This document shows positions 57,238-64,000 of a stretch of 64,000 nt of DNA, piece by piece. The DNA is from Salinispora vitiensis (GTDB lineage Bacteria; Actinomycetota; Actinomycetes; Mycobacteriales; Micromonosporaceae), in contig NZ_KB900388.1 of the NCBI RefSeq assembly GCF_000378825.1, positions 2,797,818 to 2,861,817 of the forward strand, read 5' to 3'. The first letter of the stretch is position 1. Every line of letters begins with the position of its first letter. Made by a program: the position numbers and the translations under genes. Below the pieces are notes generated by a model. It did not search any database and was not told the DNA's origin. It worked only from the letters and a program-made list of their open reading frames with translations.

Positions 57238-60066
57238 TTACTCCGCCGCGCTGCCCGCCCGCTTCGACGGCTTGGCCGCGGCGCTCTTCGCCGCCGTCGT
57301 CTTGGCCGCCGCGGCGCTCTTCTTCGTCGCCGTCGCCTTCTTCGCCGTCGTCTTCTTCGCCGTCGCTTTCTTCGCCGTCGTCTTCTTGGCCGGCGCGGCC
57401 TTCTTGGCCGCCTTCTTCCGCGGCGCCGGGCCCTTCGCCCGCTTCTCGGCGAGCATCTCCGACGCCTGCTCCAGGCTCAGCGCCTCCGGGGTCTGCCCCC
57501 GCCGCAACGACGCGTTGGTCTCCCCGTCGGTCACGTACGGCCCGAACCGGCCATCCTTGATGACCAGCGGCTTCTCGGTCAGCGGGTCGGCGCCCAACTC
57601 CCGCAGCGGAGGTGCGGGAGCCCGACGCTGCCGGGTCTTCGGGGCGGCCAGCAGCGCCAGCGCCTCGTCCAGCGTGACCGTGAACATCTGCTCTTCGGAC
57701 TCCAGCGACCGAAACTCCTCGCCCCGCTTCACGTACGGGCCGTAGCGGCCGTTGTTCGCGAAGACCTCGTTGCCCTCCGGGTCAACACCGACCAGCCGCG
57801 GCAGGGTCAGCAGCCGCAGCGCCTCGTCGAGGGTGAGGGCGTCCGGCGACTGGGAGCGCAGCAGGGACGACTTCCGCTCCCCGCTGGCCACGTAGGGGCC
57901 GAACCGGCCCGACTTGAGCAAAATCGGCTCGCCGGTGGCCGGATCCTCCCCGAGCTTGCGCTCGCCACCGCCACCGAGGAAAAGCTCGTGCACCTTCTCC
58001 GGCGTCAACTCATCCGGGGCCAGCCCCTCCGGAATCGGAGCCCGGTCGCCCTGACCACCGCCCTCCTCACCGTCGACGGCAGCCGCCTCCCCGGGCAACT
58101 CCCGCTGCAGGTACGGCCCGTAACGGCCCACCCGGACCACGACCGGACGCCCCTGGTCGTCGCTGAAGAGCGGAATCGAGTTGACGCTCCGCGCGTCGAT
58201 CTCACTCAGGTTCTCAGTGACCAGCTTCTTCAGCCCACCGGAGCGGGCGATGTCCTGGTCACCGGCGCCGTTGGTGGTGCCGAAGTAGAACGCGGTGAGG
58301 AAGTCCACCGCCGCGTGGTCGCCGCCGGCGATCTCGTCCAGCTCGTTCTCCATGCTGGCGGTGAAGCCATAGTCGATCAGGCGCGGGTAGTGCCGCTCCA
58401 TCAGCCCGACCACGGCGAAGGCCAGGAACGACGGGATCATCGCCTGACCGCGCTTGACGACGTACCCCCGGTCCTGGATGGTCTGCATGATCGACGCGTA
58501 GGTGGAGGGACGGCCGATGCCCAGCTCCTCCAGCGCCTTGACCAGGGACGCCTCGGTGTAACGGGCGGGCGGCTGGGTGTGGTGCTCCTGCGCGGCGAGC
58601 TGCTCGGCGGTGAGCGGCTGGTCCTTCACCAGCGTCGGTAGGCGCCGCTCGGCATCCTCCGCCTCGGCGTTCTCGTCGTCGCTGGACTCCACGTAGGCGC
58701 GGAGGAAGCCCGGGTCGGTGATGGTCTTGCCGGTGGCGCCGAAGTCCGCCTCCTCACCGGCCGCCGTGACGGCGCGGATCCGCACCGAGACGCTGGAGCC
58801 CACGGCGTCGGTCATCTGGGAGGCGACGGTGCGCCGCCAGATCAGCTCGTAGAGCTTGTACTCCTCAACCGACAGCTCGTTGCGCAGCTCACCGGGGGTG
58901 CGGAAGGTGTCGCCCGCGGGGCGGATCGCCTCATGCGCCTCCTGCGCGTTCTTCACCTTGCCGGTGTAGCGACGCGGCTCCGGCGGGACGCAACGTTCCC
59001 CGTACAGCTCGACGATCTGCTGCCGGGCCGCGGCGATGGCGGTCTCCGACAGGTTCACCGAGTCGGTACGCATATAGGTGATGTAGCCGTTCTCATAGAG
59101 CCGCTGCGCGGTGCGCATCGTCTGCTGCGAGGAGAAACGCAGCTTACGGGCCGACTCCTGCTGCAGCGTCGAGGTGATGAACGGCGCGTACGGGCGGCGA
59201 CGGTACGGCTTCTCCTCGACCCGGGTAACCGTGAACGGCCGATCCGCCAGCCGGGCGGCCAGCCCCTGGGCCCCGCCCTCGTCCAGGTGCACCACACCGG
59301 CGCCGGGACGGACCCGCCCGGTGGTCGGCTCGAAGTCCTTGCCGGTGGCGATCCGGTCACCGTTGAGCGCGACCAGGGTGGCGGTGAAAGTGCGGGGTCC
59401 CGCGCCGGGCTGTTCGGCGGCGAGCGTGGCGAGGATGTCCCAGTACTCGGCGCTGCGGAACGCCATCCGCTGCCGCTCCCGCTCGACCACGATGCGGGTC
59501 GCCACCGACTGCACCCGGCCCGCCGAGAGCTTCGGCATGACCTTCTTCCACAGCACCGGGGACACCTCGTAGCCGTACAACCGGTCGAGGATGCGGCGGG
59601 CCTCCTGGGCGTCAACCAGATCGCGGTCGATTTCCCGCGGGTTCGCCACGGCGGCCCGGATCGCCGCTTTGGTGATCTCGTGGAAGACCATCCGCTTGAC
59701 CGGAACCTTCGGCTTGAGGGTCTCCACCAGGTGCCAGGCGATCGCCTCGCCCTCCCGGTCCTCATCCGTGGCCAGGAGAATCTCGTCAACCTCCCGGGCC
59801 AGCTTGGTCAACTTGCTGATCTGCTGCCGGCGGTCGGGGGAGACGACGTAGAGGGCGTGGAAGCCGTTGTCGACATCGACGCCGAGCCGGGCCCACGCCT
59901 CGCCCTTGTACTTCGCCGGCACATCGGCGGCGTTCCGCGGCAGGTCGCGGACGTGCCCGAAACTGGCCTCCACGACGTACCCCGGGCCGAGGTAGCCCGA
60001 GATCGTCTTGGCCTTCGCCGGGGACTCGACGATGACCAGACGGGTGGTTCCAGCATTGCTCGGCAC
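57238..60066 (-). CDS. topA: DNA topoisomerase I
   Basis: This 942-residue type IA topoisomerase has the Toprim domain LVIVESPAKAKTISGYLGPG near 9-28 with TDEDREGEAIAWH near 98, the catalytic Tyr331 in YITYMRTDS, and four C-terminal TOPRIM-C-like repeats (GRYGPYL, GRFGPYVASGE, GRYGPYVKRGE, GRFGPYVTDGE). The last about 70 residues are a Lys/Ala-rich tail (KKAAKKAAPAKKTTAKKATA), like actinobacterial TopA proteins, which increases processivity. GTG 60066 has GGAG 7 nt upstream; the long upstream extension is not coding. It relaxes negative supercoils. Confidence 0.95.
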   Translation of the reverse strand: MPSNAGTTRLVIVESPAKAKTISGYLGPGYVVEASFGHVRDLPRNAADVPAKYKGEAWARLGVDVDNGFHALYVVSPDRRQQISKLTKLAREVDEILLATDEDREGEAIAWHLVETLKPKVPVKRMVFHEITKAAIRAAVANPREIDRDLVDAQEARRILDRLYGYEVSPVLWKKVMPKLSAGRVQSVATRIVVERERQRMAFRSAEYWDILATLAAEQPGAGPRTFTATLVALNGDRIATGKDFEPTTGRVRPGAGVVHLDEGGAQGLAARLADRPFTVTRVEEKPYRRRPYAPFITSTLQQESARKLRFSSQQTMRTAQRLYENGYITYMRTDSVNLSETAIAAARQQIVELYGERCVPPEPRRYTGKVKNAQEAHEAIRPAGDTFRTPGELRNELSVEEYKLYELIWRRTVASQMTDAVGSSVSVRIRAVTAAGEEADFGATGKTITDPGFLRAYVESSDDENAEAEDAERRLPTLVKDQPLTAEQLAAQEHHTQPPARYTEASLVKALEELGIGRPSTYASIMQTIQDRGYVVKRGQAMIPSFLAFAVVGLMERHYPRLIDYGFTASMENELDEIAGGDHAAVDFLTAFYFGTTNGAGDQDIARSGGLKKLVTENLSEIDARSVNSIPLFSDDQGRPVVVRVGRYGPYLQRELPGEAAAVDGEEGGGQGDRAPIPEGLAPDELTPEKVHELFLGGGGERKLGEDPATGEPILLKSGRFGPYVASGERKSSLLRSQSPDALTLDEALRLLTLPRLVGVDPEGNEVFANNGRYGPYVKRGEEFRSLESEEQMFTVTLDEALALLAAPKTRQRRAPAPPLRELGADPLTEKPLVIKDGRFGPYVTDGETNASLRRGQTPEALSLEQASEMLAEKRAKGPAPRKKAAKKAAPAKKTTAKKATAKKTTAKKATATKKSAAAAKTTAAKSAAAKPSKRAGSAAE

Positions 60067-60360
60067 GTCTCTCTCCGACCTCACTTCCGCATCGCGACCG
60101 CCGTGGTGTCCGGTACGGGGCGCATTGACCCCGCCGGTGCCCCAACAGTCCGGATGTCCAACGTAACGCGTCATCCGGGATTCCGGTTTCGTGGGCGACA
60201 AACACCGGAGGGACCCGACCGGCGTCACCGTACACTGCCCGTAGGCCCGACCACCGCTTCCCGTGACGAACGGGACCCAACGCACCCGGTCGGGGCGGGG
60301 TGCCGTCGCAGGAGCTGCCCGCCGCCCGCCCCGACGCAACGGCGTCGCGAGCGCCGCCGC

Positions 60361-61137
60361 TCAACCGCGGTACGGCCAGGCCACCGGGGGCACGGCGGGG
60401 GGTGGGTCGCCGACCAGTTCGGCGAAGCGGTTCAGCAGGCGCCGTCCGGTGATCCGGTAGGCCAGGCCGTCCGGCCCCGACTCCGGCACCGCGGGCAACC
60501 CCACCGCGGCGAGCGCTGCCCCCACCCGCTGGTGGGCGGCCAGCCCGAGGCGGAGCAGGACCTCGGAGTCCGCCATCGAACCGGCCGCGACGAACCACAG
60601 CCGCAACCCCCGCCCATCCAGGTGGAAGGCGTCGGGCGGGTGCTTCACCGAGCCGCACAGCCACGCCGCCACGAGCGGTTTCAGCACCGTCGTGTACGCC
60701 GTCCGCACGGAATGCCGGCCACCCCCCGCGGCCGCCCAGCTCGTGGGGAGGTGTCGCGCCGCCAACTCGGCGACCAGCACGTGCACCCGCCAGGCGTCGT
60801 CAACCACCACGGCCAGGCGGGCGGTGCCCCCCATCACGGACCCCTCGGCCGGTCCGGCGAGCAGGCCGGCCAGGTCGGTGACGGCGGGTTCGGTGGCCTC
60901 GGCGCCGAAGAGGGCGAGCTGACGACCCGCGTCGTGACCTCGTTGCCGGCGATCCGCCGGGTCGACCCGGGCGGCGGCCACACCCGGACGCGCGGCCCGG
61001 GCGATGGCCGCACCCGGACGCGCGGCCCGGTCGGCGTGGCTCCGGGTGGCGCGGCTCCGGGTAGCGGGCGGGTCCAGCTGGGGCGCCGGGAAGAGCCCCG
61101 GCGCCGGCTCCCCGTCCAACGGCCCGGTCAACGGCAC
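60361..61137 (-). CDS. Hypothetical protein upstream of topA
   Basis: This 258-residue protein has a disordered Pro/Ala/Arg-rich N-terminus (about 1-60) with a duplicated decapeptide (ARPGAAIARA / ARPGVAAARV, coded by a 30-nt direct repeat at 60977-61030) and a conserved-looking C-terminal half: LAVVVDDAWRVHVLVAELAA, GGGRHSVRTAYTTVLKPLVA, WLCGSVKHPPDAFHLDGRGL. Family not recognised. GTG 61137 overlaps the lipoprotein stop by 10 nt, so the two are coupled. Confidence 0.65.
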   Translation of the reverse strand: MPLTGPLDGEPAPGLFPAPQLDPPATRSRATRSHADRAARPGAAIARAARPGVAAARVDPADRRQRGHDAGRQLALFGAEATEPAVTDLAGLLAGPAEGSVMGGTARLAVVVDDAWRVHVLVAELAARHLPTSWAAAGGGRHSVRTAYTTVLKPLVAAWLCGSVKHPPDAFHLDGRGLRLWFVAAGSMADSEVLLRLGLAAHQRVGAALAAVGLPAVPESGPDGLAYRITGRRLLNRFAELVGDPPPAVPPVAWPYRG

Positions 61138-61664
61138 TCGGGGACCTCGGCGAAGGCGCGGGTCAGCTCCTCCGAGTTCAGGTTACTGGCATCCAAAGCG
61201 CTGGCCTCGTACTCCTGGTTCAGGGTCTGGACCGCATCCCGTACCCCGTCGTAGAAGGCGGTGGACTGGCTCGTGCTGAGGCTGTCGATGGAGTCCCGGG
61301 CCTTGGCGTACGCGTCCCGCATCTGCGCCAGCGCCGCACGGACCCGCTCGGACACCTCGGCGCCCCGCTCCGCGTCGGGGACGCCGGCCTGCTCCACCCG
61401 GCGCCGCGCCGTCTCGCTGGCCTGCGCCGCCCCGTCGAAGAGCCGCACGAGATTCTCCTGGGCCTGAGCCGGACTGGTCTGGGCGGTCATCTGCTGGTCG
61501 GTGCTACTGGTGAGCTTGCTGATCTCGGCTCGCCAGGGGGTCAGGGCGGAGCAGACCGAGGTCGCCCACGCCCCAGGGCTCGGCCCACCACCGCATCCGG
61601 CGATCAGGACAACCGCAGCCAGCATCGCCGCCAGCCTTCCGGCTGTCGCCCGGCACACACGCAT
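61128..61664 (-). CDS. Secreted lipoprotein, unknown function
   Basis: This 178-residue lipoprotein has signal MRVCRATAGRLAAMLAAVVL and the lipobox IAGC (Cys24), then a helical mature domain with repeated Ala/Glu/Gln helices (QAQENLVRLFDGAAQASETA, RVRAALAQMRDAYAKARDSI) and one further Cys pair (VCSALTP near 38 and PECR at the end) that could form a disulfide. No family recognised. First gene of an operon with the hypothetical protein, 109 nt downstream of hppA on the same strand. Confidence 0.75.
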   Translation of the reverse strand: MRVCRATAGRLAAMLAAVVLIAGCGGGPSPGAWATSVCSALTPWRAEISKLTSSTDQQMTAQTSPAQAQENLVRLFDGAAQASETARRRVEQAGVPDAERGAEVSERVRAALAQMRDAYAKARDSIDSLSTSQSTAFYDGVRDAVQTLNQEYEASALDASNLNSEELTRAFAEVPECR

Positions 61665-61773
61665 GCGTTGCAGCGTACGGTGTCGCGCCGTCCCGTACCG
61701 CGATCAGGTTCGCCGGGCATCCGCACCGCCGCCCTCCCGACGCGGGCCGGGCGGGCGGCGGTGCGGGGGCAGG

Positions 61774-64000
61774 TCAGGCCCGGACCGCCTCCGGACGTTG
61801 TTCCGGGCTGCCCGTGCCCGCGCCGGGATCCGACATCGACACACCCTGCCGCTTACTGAACAGTACGGCGGCCACAATGATCAGGGTCGCGACCACCGCG
61901 ATCGAGATCCGCAGCCCGGTGTTGCGGTCGTCGCCCACGCTCCAGGCCACCACGGCCGGCGCGATCAGCAGCGAGACCAGGTTCATCACCTTGAGCAGCG
62001 GGTTGATCGCCGGGCCGGCGGTGTCCTTGAAGGGGTCGCCGACGGTGTCGCCGATAACCGTCGCGGAGTGCGCCTCGGAGCCCTTGCCGCCGTACGCGCC
62101 ATCCTCGACCATCTTCTTGCTGTTGTCCCAGGCGCCGCCGGAGTTGGCCAGGAAGACGGCCATCAGGGTGCCGGCCCCGATCGCCCCGGCCAGGTAGGAC
62201 GCGAGCGCGCCCGGCCCGAGCCCGAAGCCGACCGCGATCGGCGCCATGATCGCCAGCAGGCCGGGGGTCATCAGCTCCCGCTGCGCGTCCCGGGTGCAGA
62301 TGTCGACGACCTTGCCGTACTCGGGGCGCTGGGTACGGTCCATGATCCCGGGCAGTTCCCGGAACTGCCGGCGAACCTCCATCACCACCGCCCCCGCCGA
62401 ACGGGACACGGCGTTGATGGCCAACCCGGAGAAGAGGAAGACCACCGCGGCACCGATGATCAGGCCGACCAGGTTCCGCGGGTTCGCCACGTTCAGCGAG
62501 TTGAGAATCTCGCCACCGACATCGGTGATGCCCGCGTCGGCGTACGCGATGCGCAGCGTGTCGGTGTACGAGCCGAAGAGCGCGGTCGCGGCCAGTACCG
62601 CGGTGGCGATCGCGATGCCCTTGGTGATCGCCTTGGTGGTGTTGCCGACCGCGTCCAGCTCGGTCAGCGTGCGGGCGCCGTCCGCGTCGATGTCGCCGGA
62701 CATCTCCGCCACGCCCTGGGCGTTGTCGGAGATCGGACCGAAGGTGTCCATCGCGACGATGACGCCGACCGTGGTGAGCAGTCCGGTACCGGCCAGCGCG
62801 ACCGCGAACAGCGACAGCGTGATGGAGCTGCCGCCGAGCAGGAAGGCGCCGAAGACGCCCGCCCCGATCAGCAGCGCCGAGTAGACCGCGGACTCCAGGC
62901 CGACGCCGATGCCGGCGAGGATGACGGTGGCCGGACCAGTCTGCGAGCTGCGGCCGATGTCCTGCACCGGGCGCCGTTCGGTCTCGGTGAAGTAACCGGT
63001 CAGCGCCTGGATCGCGGCGGCCAGCACGATACCGATGACGACCGCGCCGATGGCCACCAGTCGCGGGTTCTGGTCCACGTCGGCCAGTCCCTGGGTCAAC
63101 TCGGCGAAGCTGGCCGGCAGGTACGCCCAGGCGGCGATGGCCACCAGCACCGCGGAGATGAGCGCGGAGGCGTAGAAGGCCCGGTTGATAGCGGTCAGCC
63201 CGGAACGGTCCGAGGTGCGCAGCCGGGTGATGAAGACGCCGATGATCGCGACGATCACCCCGATGCCGGAGACGATCAGCGGGAAGACCAGCCCCTGCTC
63301 ACCGAAGGCGGCCCGGCCGAGGATCAGCGCGGCGACCAGGGTCACCGCGTACGACTCGAACAGGTCGGCGGCCATGCCGGCGCAGTCGCCCACGTTGTCG
63401 CCCACGTTGTCGGCGATGGTGGCGGCGTTGCGCGGATCGTCCTCGGGGATTCCCTGCTCCACCTTGCCGACCAGGTCGGCGCCGACATCGGCGGCTTTGG
63501 TGAAGATGCCGCCACCGACCCGCATGAACATGGCGAGCAGCGCGGCACCGAAGCCGAAGCCCTCCAGCACGGTCGGGGCGTCGCTCCGGTAGAAGAGGAC
63601 GACCAGTGCCGCGCCGAGGAGACCGAGGCCGACGGTGAGGAAGCCGACGACGCCACCGGTGCGGAACGCGATCCGCATGGCGGCCTCCCGGCCACCCACC
63701 CGTTCCCGGGCCGCGGCGGCGACCCGCAGGTTGGCCCGGGTCGCCAGCCACATGCCGGCTCCCCCGATGAACGCGCTGAAGAGTGCGCCGATGACGAAGA
63801 AGGCCGATCGGCCGATCTTCACGGCGGTTTCGCTGCCGTCGGTCTCGTGCACCGGCAGCAGGAAGAGCAGCAGCACGGCGACGACCACGAAGATCGCCAG
63901 GGTACGGAACTGCCGGAACAGGTACGCCGAGGCGCCCTCCTGCACCGCACCCGAGATTTCCTGCATATTGGTGGTGCCCCTGCCGGCGGCCAGCACGGTC
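61774..64000 (-). CDS. hppA: K+-independent proton-translocating pyrophosphatase (5' end outside window)
   Basis: The frame runs open to the window edge (TVLAAGRGTTNMQEISGAVQ), so the first helices are missing; about 740 residues are visible. The catalytic DVGADLVGKVEQGIPEDDPR and DNVGDNVGDCAGMAADLFES are present. About 14 hydrophobic segments are seen. The lysine in GNTTKAITKG, where K+-dependent enzymes have Ala, marks the K+-independent H+-pumping class. It cleaves pyrophosphate to pump protons and supports biosynthesis. The C-terminus is short and Pro/Glu-rich. Confidence 0.95.
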   Translation of the reverse strand, partial: TVLAAGRGTTNMQEISGAVQEGASAYLFRQFRTLAIFVVVAVLLLFLLPVHETDGSETAVKIGRSAFFVIGALFSAFIGGAGMWLATRANLRVAAAARERVGGREAAMRIAFRTGGVVGFLTVGLGLLGAALVVLFYRSDAPTVLEGFGFGAALLAMFMRVGGGIFTKAADVGADLVGKVEQGIPEDDPRNAATIADNVGDNVGDCAGMAADLFESYAVTLVAALILGRAAFGEQGLVFPLIVSGIGVIVAIIGVFITRLRTSDRSGLTAINRAFYASALISAVLVAIAAWAYLPASFAELTQGLADVDQNPRLVAIGAVVIGIVLAAAIQALTGYFTETERRPVQDIGRSSQTGPATVILAGIGVGLESAVYSALLIGAGVFGAFLLGGSSITLSLFAVALAGTGLLTTVGVIVAMDTFGPISDNAQGVAEMSGDIDADGARTLTELDAVGNTTKAITKGIAIATAVLAATALFGSYTDTLRIAYADAGITDVGGEILNSLNVANPRNLVGLIIGAAVVFLFSGLAINAVSRSAGAVVMEVRRQFRELPGIMDRTQRPEYGKVVDICTRDAQRELMTPGLLAIMAPIAVGFGLGPGALASYLAGAIGAGTLMAVFLANSGGAWDNSKKMVEDGAYGGKGSEAHSATVIGDTVGDPFKDTAGPAINPLLKVMNLVSLLIAPAVVAWSVGDDRNTGLRISIAVVATLIIVAAVLFSKRQGVSMSDPGAGTGSPEQRPEAVRA

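Noticed and set aside
57988..61254. Long open frames antisense to topA, up to 773 codons
   Set aside because: They lie wholly opposite a certain gene and follow from GC-rich third positions; composition is Arg/Gly/His-rich without domains.

Overview
The window is high-GC actinobacterial DNA. The strong GC3 codon bias, the SCO6745-family gene, the MFS-thymidylate kinase fusion, an unlinked Ku/LigD-type NHEJ set and DivIVA/GntR-type small genes fit best with Micromonosporaceae (Salinispora or Micromonospora-like). That assignment is inferred from gene content; no search was run. About 56 protein genes, one tRNA-Thr(CGU) and many hairpin terminators can be supported. There is no CRISPR array, no complete insertion sequence and no prophage.

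Layout. 1-5300: cold-shock protein (cut by the window edge), XPB helicase-associated protein, a small membrane protein, and XPB helicase. 5400-9040: LppX-type lipoprotein, then a membrane M48 peptidase and a zinc-ribbon membrane protein in one operon. 9350-13020: VOC protein, epimerase, GntR regulator plus a decayed GntR copy, a DivIVA-domain/hypothetical gene pair and a second lipoprotein. 13158-16160: NHEJ block in which a LigD-type polymerase and an ATP-dependent ligase are separate overlapping genes divergent from Ku. 16180-22220: FKBP, SCO6745-like protein, HAD phosphatase, quinone reductase-like MDR, acyl-CoA ligase, NUDIX. 22285-26510: HldE heptokinase/adenylyltransferase translationally coupled to a GT2 glycosyltransferase, facing a GT9 (heptosyltransferase-like) gene and Hsp20. 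26520-29372: DUF2231 protein, flavin-binding protein, AidB-like acyl-CoA dehydrogenase.

29587-37838 is the most unusual part. It holds three paralogous secreted beta-helix (Pmp-like) proteins, two of them forming a large inverted repeat around OsmC and a serine hydrolase. Each is preceded by the same promoter-plus-hairpin leader, and one carries a 5 x 18-bp tandem repeat that the closest paralog has only once. 37870-43642: GT87-type membrane glycosyltransferase, orphan histidine kinase, PAP2 phosphatase, a frameshifted small gene, a comparatively AT-rich trypsin-like protease between near-identical short direct repeats, and a MarR regulator. 43735-45624: DrrAB-type ABC exporter and tRNA-Thr.

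45778-64000 is mostly housekeeping: metallophosphoesterase, RicT/PSP1 protein, a three-gene ESX/YbaB-like operon, holB, the MFS-Tmk fusion, a PLP fold-III enzyme, TetR divergent from a gulonolactone-type oxidase, topA, a hypothetical protein, a lipoprotein and a K+-independent proton pyrophosphatase that runs off the end. DNA maintenance genes (XPB pair, NHEJ set, HolB, Tmk, TopA, AidB-like) recur across the window.
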